Notes under the pieces: model-generated | What the model saw: only the letters and a program-made list of their open reading frames with translations | Database searches by the model: none | Told to the model about the DNA's origin: nothing | From: Polaribacter aquimarinus | Lineage (GTDB): Bacteria; Bacteroidota; Bacteroidia; Flavobacteriales; Flavobacteriaceae | Direction: 5' to 3' | Length of the DNA: 64,000 bases | Assembly: GCF_003129485.1 (NCBI RefSeq) | Contig: NZ_QFFG01000006.1 | Location: 62,001 to 126,000, forward strand | Made by a program: the position numbers and the translations under genes | Shown here: positions 60,930-64,000 of the stretch, one piece after another | How the letters are laid out: every line of letters begins with the position of its first letter | Position numbering within the stretch: position 1 is the stretch's first letter

Positions 60930-61334
60930 TTATAGTTGAATGTTGCGTTGTCCGTCCTCTAAAATAGTCAATTGAATTCGAACAGCATCTAAAGGTAATA
61001 AATTTTCGATATTTTCTGGCCATTCCACCAAACACCAAGCATTTTGATAAAAATATTCTTCAATCCCCATATCTAAAGCTTCTTCTTCATCTTCGATTCT
61101 GTAAAAATCAAAATGAAAAACTTTTGCATCAGTAGTTGTGTGATATTCATTCACCAAAGAAAAAGTAGGAGAGGAGATATTGTCTAAAACATCTAATTGC
61201 TTACATAACTTTTTAATCAGTGTTGTTTTACCAACACCCATTTCGCCATAAAATAAAAGGGTTTTATTTTTTGATGATGCAATTATTTCTTTTGCAATTT
61301 CTTCTAATTTTTCTAAAGAATAGTTTTTATTCAT
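60930..61334 (-). CDS. tsaE: tRNA threonylcarbamoyladenosine biosynthesis ATPase TsaE
   Basis: 134 residues. The P-loop GEMGVGKTTLIK lies at about residues 30-41, the switch region ISSPTFSLVNEYH and FHFDFYRIEDEEEALDMG follow, and Walker B-like CLVEWPENI lies near 106-115. All are diagnostic of TsaE, the ATPase that drives turnover of the TsaBD complex making t6A at tRNA position 37. It lies upstream of the alanine dehydrogenase gene on the same strand, an arrangement common in Flavobacteriaceae. A promoter-like box sits directly before its start. Confidence 0.95.
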   Translation of the reverse strand: MNKNYSLEKLEEIAKEIIASSKNKTLLFYGEMGVGKTTLIKKLCKQLDVLDNISSPTFSLVNEYHTTTDAKVFHFDFYRIEDEEEALDMGIEEYFYQNAWCLVEWPENIENLLPLDAVRIQLTILEDGQRNIQL

Positions 61335-61338
61335 GCTA

Positions 61339-61346
61339 CAAAAATA
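61339..61346 (-). promoter_or_regulatory. Candidate -7 box very close to the tsaE start
   Basis: On the minus strand this reads TATTTTTG (TAnnTTTG). It ends 4 bases before the tsaE ATG, the same distance seen at lptB, so a transcript from it would be almost leaderless. Confidence 0.4.
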
Positions 61347-61464
61347 GATTTGTTTTTCGTTTTCTCATAATTTTAATTGCAAATGTATTTCACTATATGT
61401 AGGTATTTTTTTTAGTAGTCTTTTAGTTGACTTTTGTTTTGTTAAACAACTAAAACTATTAAAT

Positions 61465-62139
61465 ATGAAGAAAAAAAAATATTTATTTATTATTTGTTGC
61501 TGTTGTGTTTTATATGCAACTGCCCAAAAAAGAGAAAAATTCTCGAACAAAGAAAGGAAAAATGCTTTTGGAATATCTGGAGGAACAGGATTCGGATTTG
61601 ATTATTCAAGAAAACTTAGTGATAAGTTCTACACAACGATTAGTTATAATTCATTTGTTTATTCCATTAAAGATTTTGAACAAGAAATTAGTGGAGAAAC
61701 ATTATTAGTAAACACCGATTTAGATTTTACAAATATTGATGTTAAAATTAGTTATCACCCTTTTTCATCTGCTTTTAAACTAGTTGCTGGTTTAGGATTC
61801 TTTTCATCAAGTAATGTAAATATCTCTACTACCTTCAAAGATAATATTAAAATTGGGGATGTTGAATTTAATTCAGCGGATTCAGGAAGCCTGTTAATAG
61901 ATATGAATTGGGGTAAAACTTCACCTTATATAGGTTTAGGATTTGGAAGATCAGTACCTAGAAAAAGGTTAGGATTTGCTATTGATATTGGTACATACAT
62001 GTCAAGTTCTCCAGAAATTACTCTAGATGCTACAGGGATTATAGAAGACACAAAAAATCAAGAAGGGCTTCTAAATGAAACTTTTGAAAGTTTTAAATTC
62101 ATTCCTTATGCTGCCTTTAGATTATCATATTCATTTTAA
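61465..62139 (+). CDS. Outer-membrane beta-barrel protein
   Basis: 224 residues. A signal peptide (MKKKKYLFIICCCCVLYATAQ) with four successive Cys precedes a small barrel: FGISGGTGFGFDYSRKLSD, TTISYNSFVY, DVKISYHPFSSAFKLVAGLGFFSS, TSPYIGLGFGRSV, FAIDIGTYMSSSPEI and a C-terminal strand ending in Phe (FRLSYSF). The terminal aromatic residue is the usual signal for outer-membrane insertion. It resembles the OmpA-like/OprD-like small barrels of Bacteroidetes. The following large lipoprotein gene starts 11 bases after its stop, so the two may work together at the surface. Confidence 0.82.
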   Translation: MKKKKYLFIICCCCVLYATAQKREKFSNKERKNAFGISGGTGFGFDYSRKLSDKFYTTISYNSFVYSIKDFEQEISGETLLVNTDLDFTNIDVKISYHPFSSAFKLVAGLGFFSSSNVNISTTFKDNIKIGDVEFNSADSGSLLIDMNWGKTSPYIGLGFGRSVPRKRLGFAIDIGTYMSSSPEITLDATGIIEDTKNQEGLLNETFESFKFIPYAAFRLSYSF

Positions 62140-62150
62140 AAAAAAACATC

Positions 62151-64000
62151 ATGAAAAAATATATTAAATGCACATTTTTATTATTACTTATAATATTTAC
62201 AAACTCTTGTAATTTTGAAAAATTAAAGACTCTAGAAGATGATTTTATAGTTACAATAACTCCAGAACCGGTAACAAATAAAAAAAAATTAGTAGTAGTT
62301 AATTATGAAGATGATGGACAGGTTCCTGATAATTTAAAAATCGAGTTTTCTGGAACTTACTCTGACTTTATTTATCGTTCTGATGGAGTAAAGGATTTTA
62401 AGTTTGATGATAATGAATTATCAATTGGATTAGGGCTTAATAGTGGTATAAAACCATCCGCTTCTAACCCAATTGAATTAACTGCAAAAATTAGCGCCCC
62501 AGGGTTTCAAGAAGAAGAGTTTAATTTTACATTAAACAGTCAAACGATTAGTAGTGAGGTTTTTAAATTAAAGTCATTAAGTTATATTCCTGTAGGTAAG
62601 GTGGAAACTAAATTGTCCACCAATTTAGTTGGTGGAAAAGTTTCGCAAGATATTGTTGTTAAAACTGATGGATTTGAAGATATAGTAGATGTAGATGAAT
62701 TGGTAATACCCAAAGCAACTGAATTTTTTGATGAAAATGGAGAGTCAACTAATGTTTCTGAAATTGAAATTCAAATGGACTCATATGAACCTGATACAGA
62801 TTCAGATACTCATGCTTATGATGCTCATCCTTCAGATGAAGATTTATTTGAAGACGGAGATGATTCTAATATTTCCTTTAAGGGTTCTAATAAAAAAAAT
62901 AATAGTAAAAAAGAACTTGAGATAAAAAACAAATTAATATCAAAAAATATTAATAATGCTTATTGGCATCGCTATGCAGCAAGATTTACAAGAATAATTA
63001 GTAGGAATGGAGTGAGTATGAGATTTAGAAGATTATTTATAAATATTCCTTTATATAGAATAGAAAGAAGGGGGAGGAGAAAGGTTGCGGTTAAAACAGT
63101 AAACCCCTCAACAGGTAAAAATTTTAAAAATGGTGAGGAAGCTTGGGTTGTAAAAGCTTATCCAAAAAGAAGAGGTTCTGGGTATTGGTATTTTATTAAA
63201 AAAGCAACTATTCAGGTTAATAGAAGAGGATATGCTTCGATTCCTACTGTAATCTATGATAATCGAGCAATGGTTACGGCTTATATTTTTGTACCGCCAA
63301 CAACAATTTCTTGTGATAAATTTGAATTTAAATATGCTGGTGTACCTGTTAAGAATTTAGCCTTGAGAGCCACAAATAAATTTACAGAGGAAAAAGTAAG
63401 TTTTTCATTTAAAAATTTCTGGCAAAGTACTTTTAAATCTAGACCAGAAGAGAGTTTTGATGGTACAATTAATTCTCAAATTATTTATGATGGGGCTAAA
63501 TATGAGTTTAATTTGTTAGGACAGAATGAAAAATTCATTGAAGATATAATTACATTTCGTAAGCGAGTAAGAGAAAATTTTAATAATAATGATACAGACA
63601 AATTAAAAAGAAATTTAGGGCATTTAAGATATTTGTACAGAGAATACTACAGATTTAGAAAGTTCACGAGGTCTGATAATGACTATCTTATTAGTTATCC
63701 CAATTTTAATTGGACTACTGGTCACACTACAATAAGTTTTACTAATCAATGTGATGTTGTTACAGAGATATCAAATTTAACTAATTATCAAGGTAACTCA
63801 CAGGTCAAAAAATCTGACATAAAATTTCAAGTAGAATGTGCAAAAAGAAAATTGGCACTGAAAAACAATGGGATATATTACAGATTAAAAGATGCACCAT
63901 TTTATTTACCTAACACATCAACTATTAATATTTCATTGTTCGGATTTACAGACAATGAAGGCAAATTCGTAAATAAAGTACCTGTTTTAGAAGATAACAA
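62151..64000 (+). CDS. Large unknown lipoprotein, 3' end outside window
   Basis: The frame opens with ATG at 62151 and stays open to the window end (616 complete codons). The signal MKKYIKCTFLLLLIIFTNSCNF has a lipobox Cys at residue 20. Residues 35-190 are beta-rich and contain ELTAKISAPGFQEEEF, like domains that give polymer adhesion. A strongly acidic stretch (about 205-240: SYEPDTDSDTHAYDAHP, DEDLFEDGDD) is followed by a strongly basic one (about 280-350: RRLFINIPLYRIERRGRRK, AYPKRRGSGYWYF). I do not recognise the family. It is coupled to the barrel gene 11 bases upstream, so a cell-surface role is likely. Confidence 0.75.
   Translation, partial: MKKYIKCTFLLLLIIFTNSCNFEKLKTLEDDFIVTITPEPVTNKKKLVVVNYEDDGQVPDNLKIEFSGTYSDFIYRSDGVKDFKFDDNELSIGLGLNSGIKPSASNPIELTAKISAPGFQEEEFNFTLNSQTISSEVFKLKSLSYIPVGKVETKLSTNLVGGKVSQDIVVKTDGFEDIVDVDELVIPKATEFFDENGESTNVSEIEIQMDSYEPDTDSDTHAYDAHPSDEDLFEDGDDSNISFKGSNKKNNSKKELEIKNKLISKNINNAYWHRYAARFTRIISRNGVSMRFRRLFINIPLYRIERRGRRKVAVKTVNPSTGKNFKNGEEAWVVKAYPKRRGSGYWYFIKKATIQVNRRGYASIPTVIYDNRAMVTAYIFVPPTTISCDKFEFKYAGVPVKNLALRATNKFTEEKVSFSFKNFWQSTFKSRPEESFDGTINSQIIYDGAKYEFNLLGQNEKFIEDIITFRKRVRENFNNNDTDKLKRNLGHLRYLYREYYRFRKFTRSDNDYLISYPNFNWTTGHTTISFTNQCDVVTEISNLTNYQGNSQVKKSDIKFQVECAKRKLALKNNGIYYRLKDAPFYLPNTSTINISLFGFTDNEGKFVNKVPVLEDN

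Noticed and set aside
60919..61038. N-terminal extension of the alanine dehydrogenase frame
   Set aside because: It overlaps the tsaE coding sequence and is Arg/Cys-rich without similarity to the family.
62728..62925. Short Met/Leu-rich open frame inside the large lipoprotein gene
   Set aside because: It is in another frame of the acidic region of that gene; the codons of Asp and Glu read as Met, Leu and Ile when shifted.
1..64000. CRISPR array, tRNA, rRNA, prophage, insertion sequence or known anti-phage system
   Set aside because: I read the gaps and genes for regular spaced repeats, cloverleaf-like sequences, transposases, integrases and defence nucleases and saw none. Small ncRNA or tRNA in coding shadows cannot be excluded without a covariance-model search.

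Overview
The window is chromosomal DNA of very low GC content from a marine-type Flavobacteriaceae bacterium; a Polaribacter or Tenacibaculum relative is my guess. The evidence is a secreted protein with a type IX secretion (T9SS) C-terminal sorting domain, a PorV/PorQ-type outer-membrane protein, carboxypeptidase-regulatory/TonB-plug proteins, the rpsF-rpsR-rplI and kpsF-tatC-lptB gene neighbourhoods, and several TAnnTTTG boxes (the Bacteroidetes -7 promoter element) upstream of genes. I saw no tRNA, rRNA, CRISPR array, transposase, integrase or phage gene.

Region 1 (1-25480, all plus strand) is a roughly 25 kb surface-polysaccharide operon that enters the window already in progress. It holds nine or ten glycosyltransferases (GT2 and GT4), two sugar-nucleotide SDR enzymes, a nonulosonic (sialic-type) acid cassette (NeuB-, NeuC- and NeuA-like enzymes plus a 2-hydroxyacid dehydrogenase), a glutamine-dependent asparagine synthase, a serine-acetyltransferase-like enzyme, a Wzy/WaaL-type membrane protein, a PaaK/CapK-type adenylate-forming ligase, a WecB-type epimerase, an MBOAT acyltransferase with an SGNH-like partner, and finally the polyprenyl-phosphate sugar transferase that should start chain assembly. 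Wzx, Wza and Wzc are not in the window. The product is probably a repeat-unit polysaccharide carrying a nonulosonic acid and acyl decorations.

Region 2 (25460-35211) is envelope and housekeeping: an Lnb-like (DUF4105) membrane protein paired with a PorV-like protein, a YheT-type hydrolase, phosphatidylserine synthase, a VOC protein, then lptB, a carboxymuconolactone-decarboxylase-like protein, tatC and kpsF on the minus strand, divergent from recQ.

Region 3 (35208-43485, minus strand) contains a compact four-gene unit: a leaderless subtilisin-like protease, an unknown 194-residue protein, a TPR sensor kinase and a LuxR-type response regulator. Next come a ZIP transporter, a methyltransferase and a T9SS-exported protein made of about thirteen Asp-box repeats.

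Region 4 (43584-53580) carries a THUMP RNA methyltransferase, PriA, two tandem paralogous proteins that join a carboxypeptidase-regulatory domain, a TonB plug without barrel, TPRs and a DUF2135-like tail, and then an ECF sigma factor with a probable anti-sigma protein and an outer-membrane protein.

Region 5 (53618-64000) is mostly housekeeping (sterol desaturase family, ribosomal proteins S6/S18/L9, a sirtuin lacking zinc cysteines, TrmH-type methyltransferase, alanine dehydrogenase, TsaE) with small duplicated unknown proteins, a palindromic intergenic repeat, and at the end an outer-membrane barrel followed by a large unknown lipoprotein that runs off the window. The strongest candidates for something undescribed are the protease-kinase unit in region 3 and the plug-only tandem pair in region 4.
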